In this document: positions 43,723 through 53,292 of the stretch, piece by piece
Position numbering within the stretch: the stretch's first letter is position 1
Layout of the letters: every line of letters starts with the position of its first letter
NCBI GenBank assembly: GCA_009928435.1
Contig: JAABNQ010000003.1
Span: 79,076 to 143,075, forward strand
Direction of reading: 5' to 3'
From: Bacillus sp. HF117_J1_D
GTDB lineage: Bacteria; Bacillota; Bacilli; Bacillales; Bacillaceae_C
Length of the DNA stretch: 64,000 nt
Notes under the pieces: model-generated
What the model was told of the DNA's origin: nothing
Databases searched by the model: none
The model's input: the letters and a program-made list of their open reading frames with translations, nothing else
Position numbers and translations under genes: made by a program

Positions 43723-44590
43723 TGGCTGCGGCTCATCCGAACAAAAAAGTAACTCCGCCTCCAAAGGGGAAGAATCGGAGACAAGGACATATGAATCTGA
43801 AAATGGCCCTATAGAAGTTCCCGCTAATCCTAAGCGAGTAGTCGTACTAGCTAGTTTTACAGGAAACGTCATGGCTCTGGGTGTCAATTTAGCAGGGACG
43901 GATTCCTGGTCGAAAATGAACCCCCGCTTTGAAGAAGATTTGAAAGATGTCGAGGAAGTTTCTGACGAGAATTTGGAAAAAATTATTGAACTAGACCCGG
44001 ACCTGATCATCGGTTTATCCACTAGTAAAAACATTGATAAATTAAGTGAAATTGCTCCTACTGTCACATATACGTATGGCAAAGTAGACTACCTGACACA
44101 ACACTTAGAGATTGGCAAGCTATTGAATAAAGAAAAAGAGGCAAAAGAATGGGTGGATGATTTTAAAAAACGCGCCCAAGAGACCGGTCAAGAAATCAAA
44201 TCAAAAATAGGTGAGGATACAACCGTTTCCGTTATTGAGAACTGGGACAAACAGCTCTATGTATATGGCGACAACTGGGGCCGCGGAACTGAAATTTTAT
44301 ATCAAGAGATGAAATTGGCCATGCCTGAAAAAGTAAAGGAAATGGCACTCAAAGACGGATATTATGCACTTTCTATAGAAGTGCTTCCGGAATTTGCCGG
44401 TGACTATGTGGTCCTCAGCAAGAACCTTGATACAGACAATGGATTCCAAGAAACTGACACATATAAAAACTTACCCGCTGTTAAGAATGATCGCGTTTTT
44501 GAAGTAAATGCAAAAGAGTTTTATTTCAATGACCCCCTTACTCTGGAGCTGCAGTTGGACTTTTTCAAAAAAAGCTTTCTTGGCAAATGA
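43673..44590 (+). CDS. Siderophore-binding lipoprotein (FhuD/YxeB type)
   Basis: 305 residues: lipoprotein signal with LISGC (Cys19), then the two-lobe TroA-like domain with NPKRVVVLASFTGNVMALGV and LDPDLIIGLSTSKNIDKL, joined by a long helix (EWVDDFKKRAQETGQEIKSK). It catches ferric siderophore, most likely a hydroxamate, and delivers it to the permease pair that follows. Exact siderophore not decidable. Confidence 0.9.
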   Translation: MKKILIPSLLLLMLLISGCGSSEQKSNSASKGEESETRTYESENGPIEVPANPKRVVVLASFTGNVMALGVNLAGTDSWSKMNPRFEEDLKDVEEVSDENLEKIIELDPDLIIGLSTSKNIDKLSEIAPTVTYTYGKVDYLTQHLEIGKLLNKEKEAKEWVDDFKKRAQETGQEIKSKIGEDTTVSVIENWDKQLYVYGDNWGRGTEILYQEMKLAMPEKVKEMALKDGYYALSIEVLPEFAGDYVVLSKNLDTDNGFQETDTYKNLPAVKNDRVFEVNAKEFYFNDPLTLELQLDFFKKSFLGK

Positions 44591-44658
44591 TTTTTTCGGG
44601 AAAGGATTTGTTTCAATCATTCCTTTCCTTTGATTTTTTAATAGAAAAGTGAGAAAAA

Positions 44659-45666
44659 ATGACAAAAGAAAAGCATAAAATCCCATTTTTATACAAGCTT
44701 ATTGCAGGAATTTTAATCTTTGTTAGTGCATTTCTTGTCTCGATGATGCTTGGTGCAGCTGACACAACCATTTCTGATGTTTGGCTCGCATTGACTACAG
44801 AAACCGCCGGGGAAAAACTGTCAATGATCCGCGAAATTCGGTTCCCGCGTGAAGTGGCAGCTATTTTCGTTGGGGCTGCTCTTTCTGTTTCTGGTGCCAT
44901 TATCCAAGGGATGACGAAAAACCCTCTTGCCGATCCGGGCTTAATCGGATTAACTGCCGGAGCAAATGCCGCATTAGCATTCGTACTGGCTTTTATACCG
45001 ACAACCAACTATCTCGGTATTACGATTGCTTGCTTTATCGGAGCAGCCATTGGAACCATTATGGTCTTTGGGATTAGTTCGATGAAAAAAGGTGGTTTCT
45101 CTCCCCTGCGACTTGTCTTAGCTGGCGCAGCTGTTACTGCTTTCCTGTACGCCGTTGCTGAAGGTATCAGCATTTATTTCAAAATTTCTAAGGATGTATC
45201 CATGTGGACAGCAGGAGGCCTGATCGGCACTTCGTGGAAACAGCTTCAAGTGATCGTTCCTTGTATTTTAATCGGAATAGTCATTGCTCTTCTTCTTTCA
45301 AAACAGCTCACAATTCTCAGTTTGAATGAGGAAGTAGCCATTGGTTTAGGTCAAAAGACAACGCAGGTAAAGACCGTTTTGTTCATTGTTGTCATTCTGC
45401 TTTCTGGGGCTTCTGTTGCACTTGTCGGTAATCTAGTGTTCATCGGACTCATGGTACCTCATATAGTGCGTTTCATCGTTGGAACCGACTATCGCCTAAT
45501 CATCCCGATGTCTGCTATTCTTGGAGCCACTTTCATGCTTTTAGCGGACACAGTGGGTCGTACGATCAATGCTCCATACGAAACACCGATAGCAGCCATT
45601 ATTGCGATCATAGGCCTGCCTTTCTTTTTATTAATTGTTCATAAAGGAGGCAGCGCATTTTCATGA
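44659..45666 (+). CDS. Siderophore ABC permease 1 (FecCD family)
   Basis: 335 residues, about ten membrane helices. FecCD signatures: IRFPREVAAIFVGAALSVSG, AIIQGMTKNPLADPGLIGLT and the late LVFIGLMVPHIVRFIVG coupling-helix region. The start ATG 44659 follows GTGAGAAAA. Its end overlaps the next permease by four bases. Confidence 0.93.
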   Translation: MTKEKHKIPFLYKLIAGILIFVSAFLVSMMLGAADTTISDVWLALTTETAGEKLSMIREIRFPREVAAIFVGAALSVSGAIIQGMTKNPLADPGLIGLTAGANAALAFVLAFIPTTNYLGITIACFIGAAIGTIMVFGISSMKKGGFSPLRLVLAGAAVTAFLYAVAEGISIYFKISKDVSMWTAGGLIGTSWKQLQVIVPCILIGIVIALLLSKQLTILSLNEEVAIGLGQKTTQVKTVLFIVVILLSGASVALVGNLVFIGLMVPHIVRFIVGTDYRLIIPMSAILGATFMLLADTVGRTINAPYETPIAAIIAIIGLPFFLLIVHKGGSAFS

Positions 45667-46673
45667 TTCATCCATCATTACTCAAAAAACAAAGATTCAT
45701 TCTCTTATTGTTGCTGTTACTCATTCCAATTACGATTATCATTGGGCTCGGAACCGGCTACTCTGCCTTATCTTTTGACAGACTGATTCCAACCTTCCTT
45801 GGTCAAGGCACGTTTAAAGAAGAGTTTGTTCTGTTCTCTATTCGACTGCCTAGAATCATCATTGTTCTTTTAGCCGGAATGGGCCTGTCTTTATCCGGAG
45901 CTATTTTACAAGGAATTACACGAAATGACCTAGCTGATCCAGGTATAATAGGCATCAATTTTGGGGCAGGAGTTGCAATCGCTGTATTCTTTTTGTACTT
46001 CCCTATAAAAGCCGGCTCTTTTATTTACTTATTGCCTGTAGTTGCTTTTATTGGGGCACTCTTAACTGCTGTCCTTATTTACATTTTCTCCTATAAGAAA
46101 GTTCTTGGAGTCCAGCCTGTAAAACTGGTCCTAGTGGGAATCGGTTTTTCGATGGCTCTATCCGGAGCCATGATTGTCCTTATATCATCAGCTGAGCGTT
46201 CAAAAGTAGACTTCATTGCAAAATGGTTAGCCGGGAATATATGGGGTACGGACTGGCCTTTTATTTTGGCCATCCTCCCATGGCTGGCCGTCCTTATCCC
46301 CTTTACACTGTTCAAGGCGAATCAGTTAAATCTTTTAGGATTGAGTGAGCCGGTAGCTACTGGTGTCGGAGTCTCTATCGAGAAAGAACGTATCGTGCTC
46401 ATGTTCACCGCAGTGGCATTAGCAGCTGCCTCTGTCTCTGTCACCGGAGGGATATCTTTTATTGGGCTCATGGCCCCTCATATTGCAAAAGCACTCGTAG
46501 GAACAAGGAGTCAATTATTCATTCCGATTGCCATTCTAGTCGGGGGCTGGCTTTTATTAGTGGCAGACACGATCGGCCGAAATTTAGGAAGCACTGATGG
46601 TCTTCCGGCTGGAATTGTCGTCGCTTTGATCGGCGCTCCCTATTTTATGTACCTGCTTTTTAAAAAGAATTGA
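45663..46673 (+). CDS. Siderophore ABC permease 2 (FecCD family)
   Basis: 336 residues, same fold as its neighbour: IRLPRIIIVLLAGMGLSLSG, AILQGITRNDLADPGIIGI and ISFIGLMAPHIAKALVG. The two form a heterodimeric channel driven by the operon's ATPase. Ends the operon at a strong terminator. Confidence 0.93.
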   Translation: MIHPSLLKKQRFILLLLLLLIPITIIIGLGTGYSALSFDRLIPTFLGQGTFKEEFVLFSIRLPRIIIVLLAGMGLSLSGAILQGITRNDLADPGIIGINFGAGVAIAVFFLYFPIKAGSFIYLLPVVAFIGALLTAVLIYIFSYKKVLGVQPVKLVLVGIGFSMALSGAMIVLISSAERSKVDFIAKWLAGNIWGTDWPFILAILPWLAVLIPFTLFKANQLNLLGLSEPVATGVGVSIEKERIVLMFTAVALAAASVSVTGGISFIGLMAPHIAKALVGTRSQLFIPIAILVGGWLLLVADTIGRNLGSTDGLPAGIVVALIGAPYFMYLLFKKN

Positions 46674-46686
46674 GAAGTTTCCTTAT

Positions 46687-46723
46687 CATATCCCGGTCCC
46701 ATAATTGAGACCGGGATATGAGT
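46687..46723 (+). terminator. Terminator of the siderophore operon
   Basis: 12-base stem CATATCCCGGTC/GACCGGGATATG with loop CCATAATTGA. Confidence 0.85.
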
Positions 46724-46837
46724 TTATTTCCAACCACCTCTTCCTCTGATCTCCTGTAAAGTCTCCAATATTGGCGGTTTGTTTTTCTGTTGGATAAAGC
46801 TATAATAAGGACATTGTTAACGAAGCGAGTGATTTTC

Positions 46838-48160
46838 TTGAAACAACGAGAGCAATGGACATCGAAGATTGGTTTTATATTGGCTGCCGCCGGAAGCGCA
46901 ATTGGTTTGGGAGCAATTTGGAAGTTCCCATACATGGCTGGTACTAATGGCGGCAGTGTTTTCTTGTTTTTATTTATTTTGTCGACGCTGACAATAGGGC
47001 TTCCGATCCTATTGGCAGAGTTTGTGATCGGGCGAAGAGGACAGCGCGATGCTGTCTCGTCTCTAAAGCTACTTGCCCCCAGAGGGAAATGGCACTGGAT
47101 TGGTTGGATGGGCTTAGTTACATCCTTCATCCTTTTATCTTTTTACAGTGTAGTCGGAGGGTGGATTCTTTCCTACTTGGCAAGAGCAGTGATCTTCAAG
47201 TTAAATAATACGAATTACGGAGAGCTGTTCGGATCGGTCATTTCCAATCCTGTTGAAGTTCTCATCGCGCAAGCAGCCTTCATGTTTTTAACCATTTGGA
47301 TTGTCCAAGGTGGTATCAAGGGAGGTATAGAACGCGCAAGCCGATGGATGATGCCATTATTATTCATCTTTTTTATCGTCTTAGCCATCAGATCCCTCAC
47401 ATTGGAAGGGGCAATGGAAGGAGTACGATTCCTGTTCGTTCCTGATTGGTCTTTTTTAACAGGAAAAACCTTTCTATTGGCGCTTGGACAGGCTTTCTTC
47501 TCTTTAAGTGTCGGTGTTACGGCGATGATGACTTACGCGTCCTACCTGCCAAAAGAGGAACGCCTTGGTCAATCTGCCTTAAATGTATCGTTATTAAATA
47601 TATTCATTTCCTTGCTGGCTGGGATTGTCATTTTTCCCGCGGTTTTTGCCCTCGGACATTCACCAGAAGAAGGACCAGGCTTAATCTTCGTCATCCTGCC
47701 TGCCATCTTTAATGAAATTCCACTTGGCGGTCTATTTATGATTATTTTCTTTATTTTATTGTTGTTTGCTACATTAACATCCGCTATCGCGATGTTGGAA
47801 ATTGTCGTATCAACGGGTATCCAAAGCAAGTATGACCGCCGAAAGAAAATGGCTTGGGTATTCGGCTTGCTCATTTTCCTCGTTGGTATACCAAGTGCAT
47901 TATCTTTTGGAACATTGTCAGATCTGCATCTTACCGGCGGCACCGTCTTTGATTTCGCCGATATTTTGACAAGTAGAATAGGCATGCCCATCAATGCTCT
48001 GCTCGTATCACTGTTCGCAGGTCATGTGCTGACTAAGGAAGACACCGCTGATGAACTGAGAATGAACCCTACTATCCATTCTATATGGAAGGTAATTGTC
48101 CGGTATGCCGCTCCAGCAGCAATTATCACGATCTTTCTTGCTTACTTCATTAATGGCTAA
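46838..48160 (+). CDS. Sodium-dependent neurotransmitter-symporter family transporter
   Basis: 440 residues with about 11 membrane helices. NSS signatures: GFILAAAGSAIGLGAIWKFP, then YMAGTNGGSVF and the sodium-site region GQAFFSLSVGVTAMMTYASY. It imports an amino acid or amine with sodium. Start TTG 46838 with GCGAGTGA upstream; the longer frame to 46790 would begin upstream of a TATAAT (46801-46806) that looks like its own -10. Confidence 0.9.
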   Translation: MKQREQWTSKIGFILAAAGSAIGLGAIWKFPYMAGTNGGSVFLFLFILSTLTIGLPILLAEFVIGRRGQRDAVSSLKLLAPRGKWHWIGWMGLVTSFILLSFYSVVGGWILSYLARAVIFKLNNTNYGELFGSVISNPVEVLIAQAAFMFLTIWIVQGGIKGGIERASRWMMPLLFIFFIVLAIRSLTLEGAMEGVRFLFVPDWSFLTGKTFLLALGQAFFSLSVGVTAMMTYASYLPKEERLGQSALNVSLLNIFISLLAGIVIFPAVFALGHSPEEGPGLIFVILPAIFNEIPLGGLFMIIFFILLLFATLTSAIAMLEIVVSTGIQSKYDRRKKMAWVFGLLIFLVGIPSALSFGTLSDLHLTGGTVFDFADILTSRIGMPINALLVSLFAGHVLTKEDTADELRMNPTIHSIWKVIVRYAAPAAIITIFLAYFING

Positions 48161-48236
48161 CAAATTATCATGTTTTAATCTGCTCATAACGGGAATTAGA
48201 ACAGAAACAACTAATTTCTGAAAGGAAGTTTGCTTT

Positions 48237-48860
48237 ATGGAGAATGTGATTGTAACCTTTTTTGATGTGGAAAGTGAAGCTTTTCAGGCACTTGCGGAGT
48301 TGAAGCAAAAGCAATTTCAGCGTAATGACTTTGTATTATCACAGGTGGCAATTTTAAAAAAAGAAAATGGAAAGCTTGTTTTTAAAGATGGCTTCGATAC
48401 AGGCATTAAGACGCGAAATGATACGTTAATTGGCGGTTTAGTCGGTTCGCTAATCGGGATTTTGGGCGGACCGCTTGGTATTCTTCTAGGCTTTGGTGTC
48501 GGGACTTCCATCGGCGCCATAACAGATATAGATGATCTTCAAGAGGAATCCAGTCTGATTTCAGCTGTGGCCACTCGCCTACAAGAAAATGATGTAGCTA
48601 TCGTCTCTGTTATATCTGACGAATACGATGCTGTGTATGATGAGTTGGTAGGTAAATTTGCTACGGAAACCCGTCGATACGAAGCAAGCGTGATTCAAGA
48701 GGAAGTGGACCATGCACGCGAAGTGGAGAAAGCACTACAGGAGCAGGCGCGTGAAAAAATACGCGAAGAGCGTTCGGCTGAACGGAAAGCAAAGGTACAA
48801 GCATACAAGGAACGCATTCACTCAGAAATGGAAGAGCTGAAAGTTAAATTCAAATCATAA
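48237..48860 (+). CDS. DUF1269-like membrane-associated protein
   Basis: 207 residues: an N-terminal alpha/beta part (VIVTFFDVESEAFQALAELK), a Gly-rich hydrophobic hairpin (LIGGLVGSLIGILGGPLGIL, then GFGVGTSIGAI, about 64-93) and a long charged coiled-coil C-terminus (about 145-205, rich in Glu, Arg and Lys). Function unknown. Ribosome site GAAAGGAAG precedes the ATG. Confidence 0.75.
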   Translation: MENVIVTFFDVESEAFQALAELKQKQFQRNDFVLSQVAILKKENGKLVFKDGFDTGIKTRNDTLIGGLVGSLIGILGGPLGILLGFGVGTSIGAITDIDDLQEESSLISAVATRLQENDVAIVSVISDEYDAVYDELVGKFATETRRYEASVIQEEVDHAREVEKALQEQAREKIREERSAERKAKVQAYKERIHSEMEELKVKFKS

Positions 48861-48871
48861 GAGATTTAATG

Positions 48872-48920
48872 AAAACCCGAAGGCGAAAACCTCACAGTTG
48901 GTCGCTTTCGGGTTTTGTTT
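48872..48920 (+). terminator. Terminator of the DUF1269-like gene
   Basis: Stem AAAACCCGAAGGCGA/TCGCTTTCGGGTTTT, then GTTTT. Confidence 0.88.
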
Positions 48921-49057
48921 TGTAAGTTTTTTTGATTGTGACTAGATTTGAGGCTTTACATACCTCGTCGCAGCCAGCTTTTATTGAGTATGAGACTCAG
49001 CCCATCAGAACCGTTTCGGGCAACATAGGTTGGATCCCTACATGTTTCCGCCCTCGC

Positions 49058-49939
49058 TTACCAACCGCGCTCTGCCATTCTTTCTTCCAGACTAAGCTGA
49101 TTTACGTCAATCCCTTTCATCGCTGCTCCCAATTCCTTTGAAAGCTTGCCGATTAAATCGTAATCTTTATAATGAGCCGTTGCTTGAACGATCGCTTTTG
49201 CAAACTTTTCCGGGCTTTCGGATTTGAAGATTCCAGATCCAACAAATACACCGTCGGCGCCTAGTTCCATCATCAAAGCTGCGTCAGCAGGTGTTGCTAC
49301 ACCGCCAGCCGCGAAGTTGACAACGGGAAGTCTGCCCAGTTCTTTGATCTGCTTTAAAATTTCATACGGTGCACCAAGGTTTTTCGCTTCTGTCATCAAC
49401 TCATCGTCATTCATTCTTGTGATGCTACGCACTTGGGCATTCACTTTGCGAATATGACGAACAGCCTCTACAATGTTCCCTGTTCCAGGTTCGCCTTTTG
49501 TCCGAAGCATTGCAGTACCTTCTCCGATCCGACGAGCTGCCTCACCCAAATCACGGCATCCGCATACAAACGGCACAGTAAAATCGCTCTTTAGCAGGTG
49601 ATACTCTTCATCTGCCGGTGTCAGGACTTCACTTTCGTCGATGAAGTCAACACCCATAGCCTCAAGTACTCTGGCTTCAACGATATGGCCAATACGTGCT
49701 TTCGCCATGACAGGAATGGAAACCGCACTGACTACTTCTTCAACAATTCTCGGATCAGCCATTCTAGCCACTCCGCCAGCCGCACGAATATCAGATGGCA
49801 CCCTTTCCAAAGCCATAACTGCCACGGCACCAGAAGCCTCTGCGACCCTTGCTTGTTCAGCGTTTACTACGTCCATGATCACGCCGCCATTAATTTTTTC
49901 CAGAACGCCTTTTGCTGCTTCACTTACTGTTTGTGTCAT
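49058..49939 (-). CDS. pdxS: Pyridoxal 5'-phosphate synthase, PdxS subunit
   Basis: 293 residues, TIM barrel. Signatures: [20 protein letters not shown], then [30 protein letters not shown] with the catalytic Lys near 81, [26 protein letters not shown] and [17 protein letters not shown]. PdxS condenses ribose 5-phosphate, glyceraldehyde 3-phosphate and ammonia to PLP; ammonia normally comes from the glutaminase PdxT. No pdxT follows: the 140 bases downstream hold no such frame. Start ATG 49939 lies 7 bases after GGAGG. Divergent from a PdxR-like gene. Confidence 0.96.
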   Translation of the reverse strand: MTQTVSEAAKGVLEKINGGVIMDVVNAEQARVAEASGAVAVMALERVPSDIRAAGGVARMADPRIVEEVVSAVSIPVMAKARIGHIVEARVLEAMGVDFIDESEVLTPADEEYHLLKSDFTVPFVCGCRDLGEAARRIGEGTAMLRTKGEPGTGNIVEAVRHIRKVNAQVRSITRMNDDELMTEAKNLGAPYEILKQIKELGRLPVVNFAAGGVATPADAALMMELGADGVFVGSGIFKSESPEKFAKAIVQATAHYKDYDLIGKLSKELGAAMKGIDVNQLSLEERMAERGW

Positions 49940-50010
49940 CATTACCCCTCCATTGGATATTGTTTTTTCTTTCATTTGCCATTATTATAGAAATAAGTTG
50001 ACTCTGTTAA

Positions 50011-50047
50011 AAGCGCCAGTTTTCAATAAAATGAAGGGGTCAGTTTT
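50011..50047. promoter_or_regulatory. Candidate PdxR operator between pdxS and pdxR
   Basis: Direct repeats CAGTTTT at 50017-50023 and 50041-50047, 24 bases apart and each followed by AT-rich sequence. MocR-type regulators bind direct repeats in such divergent regions; the match is by layout only. Confidence 0.4.
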
Positions 50048-50063
50048 ATTGGAGGTTAGAAGA

Positions 50064-51467
50064 ATGGACATGTTGTCATGCAATTTAAACCGTTCCATTG
50101 ATGTTCCGTTGTATGAACAGCTCTATTTATATATAAAAAAAGAGATAACAGAAGGCCGCCTAAAATACGGCTCCAAGCTGCCATCCAAGCGGAAGCTTTC
50201 CGAATTTCTGAAGGTCAGCCAGAATACGGTGGAAACAGCCTATGATCAACTGATGGCAGAAGGTTACATTGAAGGCCTGCCCAGAAAGGGTTATTTTGTT
50301 CTGGCTTATGAGGATTTGGAATATGTCCAAAATGAAGCTGCCGTAACAGATGAATTAATCGAAGAAAAAAAATGGGTGAAGTATCATTTTCACCCTGGAT
50401 GGATTGATACGGAAAATTTTCCTTTTCACAAATGGAGAAAATATGCCAGAGACACCATTGACCAACACAATCACTCATTGCTCCTACTTGGTGATAAACA
50501 AGGAGAATTGGAACTTAGAAGAGAAATAGCCCGTTACCTATATCATGCAAGAGGTGTACAATGCGTCCCTGAACAAATTATCATTGGGGCTGGAAGTGAT
50601 AATCTGCTGCAGCAGCTTATTCTACTGTTTGACAAAGAAACAATATACGGGGTGGAGGACCCCGGTTATCACGTCATATCTCATATACTAAAAAGCTCAC
50701 AGCATAAAATACATCCTCTGGAAGTGGATGACGAAGGTGTAAAAACTGACTCCATCGAGAATACGAACATCAATGTCATTTACGTTACACCATCACACCA
50801 CTTTCCATACGGATCTGTACTTTCAGTCAACCGGCGGATCAAGCTGTTGAATTGGGCAGCAGGGAGTGATCACCGCTACATCATCGAAGATGATTACGAC
50901 AGTGAATTCCGTTACAGCGGTAAATCTATCCCTTCACTGCAAAGCATGGATCACAGCGAAAAGGTCATCTTTTTAGGGAGCTTTTCAAAGTCCCTCATTC
51001 CATCACTTCGGATCAGCTATATGGTTGTTCCCAAATCTTTATTGAAAAAGTATAAAGAAGAGGCGCTATCTTTCTATCATTGTTCTGTCTCAAGGATCGA
51101 CCAACGAATATTAACCCAGTTTATGAAAGAAGGAGACTTTGAGAGGCACCTCAACAGGATGCGGAAAATCTACCGCAAAAAACTGGAAAAAACCTTGGAA
51201 GTGTTAAAGCCTTACCAGGAAAAGGTAGAAGTAATTGGAGAGCATTCCGGCTTGCACATGTTACTCGCCATAAAAAATGGCATGAATGAGGATGAGCTTG
51301 TTCTGAAAGCTTTAGAGAATCAAGTGCAGATCCACCCGCTTTCCCATTACACCTTGGAGAAAAAAGTTGAATTTCCTCCGAAAATCATACTAGGGTTTGC
51401 GGGAATACCAGAGAATGAACTGGAACACGCAATCAAACTGTTGTTAAAGAGTTGGGAGATAGCTTAA
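50064..51467 (+). CDS. pdxR: PdxR-like MocR/GntR-family regulator
   Basis: 467 residues: N-terminal GntR winged helix (about 10-75; PLYEQLYLYIKKEITEGRLK, LKVSQNTVETAYDQLMAEGY) and a C-terminal aminotransferase-like domain (about 110-467) with IEDDYDSEFRY and the PLP-lysine motif GSFSKSLIPSLRISYMV. MocR regulators sense PLP; PdxR in several Firmicutes activates the divergent pdxS/pdxT genes, as the position here suggests. Start ATG 50064 follows GGAGG by 8 bases; the frame open further upstream (to 49641) is the antisense of pdxS. Confidence 0.9.
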   Translation: MDMLSCNLNRSIDVPLYEQLYLYIKKEITEGRLKYGSKLPSKRKLSEFLKVSQNTVETAYDQLMAEGYIEGLPRKGYFVLAYEDLEYVQNEAAVTDELIEEKKWVKYHFHPGWIDTENFPFHKWRKYARDTIDQHNHSLLLLGDKQGELELRREIARYLYHARGVQCVPEQIIIGAGSDNLLQQLILLFDKETIYGVEDPGYHVISHILKSSQHKIHPLEVDDEGVKTDSIENTNINVIYVTPSHHFPYGSVLSVNRRIKLLNWAAGSDHRYIIEDDYDSEFRYSGKSIPSLQSMDHSEKVIFLGSFSKSLIPSLRISYMVVPKSLLKKYKEEALSFYHCSVSRIDQRILTQFMKEGDFERHLNRMRKIYRKKLEKTLEVLKPYQEKVEVIGEHSGLHMLLAIKNGMNEDELVLKALENQVQIHPLSHYTLEKKVEFPPKIILGFAGIPENELEHAIKLLLKSWEIA

Positions 51468-51482
51468 GTAATATAGTGAATG

Positions 51483-51518
51483 AAAAGTCCTGATGCCCTA
51501 TGCGGGTCCAGGACTTTT
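51483..51518 (+). terminator. Terminator of pdxR
   Basis: Stem AAAAGTCCTG/CAGGACTTTT around a 16-base loop. Confidence 0.8.
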
Positions 51519-51597
51519 ACTAGTTCAAGAGACTTCTTGCTTTACGCTTCTTTTCGTTTGAGTCAATGTTCATCTTATCAATGCCGAAAACCAGTGT

Positions 51598-51630
51598 AAA
51601 AAACAGCTCCTCAAAAAAGGAACTGCCTTT
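51598..51630 (-). terminator. Terminator of the LLM flavoprotein gene
   Basis: Stem CAGCTCC/GGAACTG (with one G-U pair on the minus strand), followed there by TTTTTT. Confidence 0.7.
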
Positions 51631-51633
51631 TCA

Positions 51634-52680
51634 TTACTCCATTTCCCACTTCTTTACTTCCTCGCGCACACGCGGCGCCACTTCTGTTCCAAGAAGTTCA
51701 ATTGACCTCATCACTTGATCATGAGGCATTGTACCCAGTGGAACATGCATCATGAAGCGGGTAATTCCAACTTCTTTACGAAGATGGATAATTTTTTGGG
51801 CAACAGTTTCCGGATCGCCTACATACAATGCTCCCACCGGGCTTCTCGCCGCATCAAAGCTTTCCCGGCTATAATGGCCCCATCCTCTTTCTCGTCCAAG
51901 TACATTCATTACCTGTTGGGTAGATGGGAAGAATTTCTCCGCGGCCTCTTCTGTCGTATCAGCTACAAATCCGTGTGAATGCGAAGCTACCGGAAGCTTT
52001 GTAATATCGTGCCCTGACTGGGCTGCTGCTCTTTTATAAATTTCCACAAGGGGCGCAAACTGTACCGGCCTGCCTCCGATAATGGCAAGAACAAGCGGCA
52101 ATCCCAAAATCCCAGCCCTGATGACGGATTGAGTATTTCCCCCACTTCCAATCCATATAGGCAAAGGATCCTGCATGGGCCGAGGATATACTCCAAGATT
52201 GTCAATAGCTGGACGGTGTCCGCCTCTCCATGTCACCTTTTCAGATTCACGTATCTTCAACAACAGCTCAAGTTTCTCCTCATACAGCTCGTCATAATCC
52301 TTTAAATCATAGCCGAATAAAGGAAAAGACTCGATGAATGAACCACGTCCAGCCATGATCTCCGCGCGCCCATTTGAAATCCCGTCAAGCATAGAAAAGT
52401 CTTGGAATACACGAACAGGATCATCGGAAGAAAGCACGGTAACTGCACTAGTCAACCGGATCCTTTTCGTCTGAGGAGCAGCTGCGGCCAGCAAAATGGC
52501 TGGTGACGACGCTGCAAAATCTTCCCGATGATGCTCCCCTACACCGAACACATCCAATCCCACCTCGTCAGCCAAAACAATCTCTTCAACCACTTCACGC
52601 AATCTCTCTGCGTGACTGATTACTTTTCCAGTTTTCGGATCAGGAGTTGTTTCTACAAACGTTGTAATACCTATTTCCAT
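51634..52680 (-). CDS. LLM-class flavin-dependent oxidoreductase
   Basis: 348 residues with the luciferase-like TIM barrel: FGVGEHHREDFAASSPAILL near 45-64, TSAVTVLSSDDPVRVFQDFS near 77-96, NGRAEIMAGRGSF near 102 and PLPIWIGSGGNTQSV near 170. FMN-dependent monooxygenase or oxidoreductase; substrate unknown. Start ATG 52680 follows GGAGGAA; the longer frame adds five residues that overlap the ribosome site. Monocistronic. Confidence 0.88.
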   Translation of the reverse strand: MEIGITTFVETTPDPKTGKVISHAERLREVVEEIVLADEVGLDVFGVGEHHREDFAASSPAILLAAAAPQTKRIRLTSAVTVLSSDDPVRVFQDFSMLDGISNGRAEIMAGRGSFIESFPLFGYDLKDYDELYEEKLELLLKIRESEKVTWRGGHRPAIDNLGVYPRPMQDPLPIWIGSGGNTQSVIRAGILGLPLVLAIIGGRPVQFAPLVEIYKRAAAQSGHDITKLPVASHSHGFVADTTEEAAEKFFPSTQQVMNVLGRERGWGHYSRESFDAARSPVGALYVGDPETVAQKIIHLRKEVGITRFMMHVPLGTMPHDQVMRSIELLGTEVAPRVREEVKKWEME

Positions 52681-52785
52681 TGGGCATTCCTCCAAGTAAA
52701 GGTTACAAAAAGTAATATACTTATTTTGAAGTATAAACTTTAATTATACAAGTTATTTAACCCGAGGAAGGGACCTAGACTTTCG

Positions 52786-53127
52786 TTACGCTTTTTTAAC
52801 AAACTCAGATTTGAGCTGCATAGCTCCAAATCCGTCAATTTTACAGTCGATATCGTGATCTCCTTCAACGAGACGGATGTTCTTTACCTTTGTCCCTATT
52901 TTTACAACCGAGGAGCTTCCCTTTACTTTTAGATCTTTGATAACAGTAACAGTATCACCGTCCTGAAGCACGTTTCCATGAGCATCCTTCACCACTTGTT
53001 GTCCATTATCGCTTTCGGCTTCCATTCCTGCCTTCCACTCATTTCCGCATTCCGGGCACACCAGAAAATCCCTATCCTCATATGTATATTCCGATTGACA
53101 TTTTGGGCAGTTTGGCAAATTAGACAT
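52786..53127 (-). CDS. PhnA/YjdM-family zinc-ribbon protein
   Basis: 113 residues. N-terminal zinc ribbon CPKC..CPEC ([27 protein letters not shown]) and a C-terminal SH3-like barrel with [21 protein letters not shown]. coli YjdM (PhnA) has the same layout; the old link with phosphonate use is doubtful. Start ATG 53127 with GGGGGAAA upstream; the frame to 53205 adds 26 residues without support. Confidence 0.88.
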   Translation of the reverse strand: MSNLPNCPKCQSEYTYEDRDFLVCPECGNEWKAGMEAESDNGQQVVKDAHGNVLQDGDTVTVIKDLKVKGSSSVVKIGTKVKNIRLVEGDHDIDCKIDGFGAMQLKSEFVKKA

Positions 53128-53245
53128 TATATTTCCCCCATTTTCATTTATATAGAACCATGTTCCTAACATCCATATACTGTCACAGTTTTTATCTATT
53201 GACAAGGAGGTCTGTGACTGAATTGCGTTTCAAGAAAGCTGGCTA

Positions 53246-53284
53246 AAAGCGCCTCCCAATTACTCAGCAACAGGAGACGCTTCT
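53246..53284 (-). terminator. Terminator of the DUF4153 gene
   Basis: Stem AAGCGCCTCC/GGAGACGCTT with one mismatch; T-rich on the minus-strand side. Confidence 0.65.
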
Positions 53285-53292
53285 TGAACTGC

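Noticed and set aside
48921..49057. Remnant of pdxT downstream of pdxS
   Set aside because: No reading frame in this 137-base stretch resembles the glutaminase start (MKIGVLALQG type) or its active-site motifs.
49641..50063. 140-residue N-terminal extension of the PdxR-like protein
   Set aside because: It is the antisense of pdxS; a good ribosome site and the GntR domain place the start at 50064.
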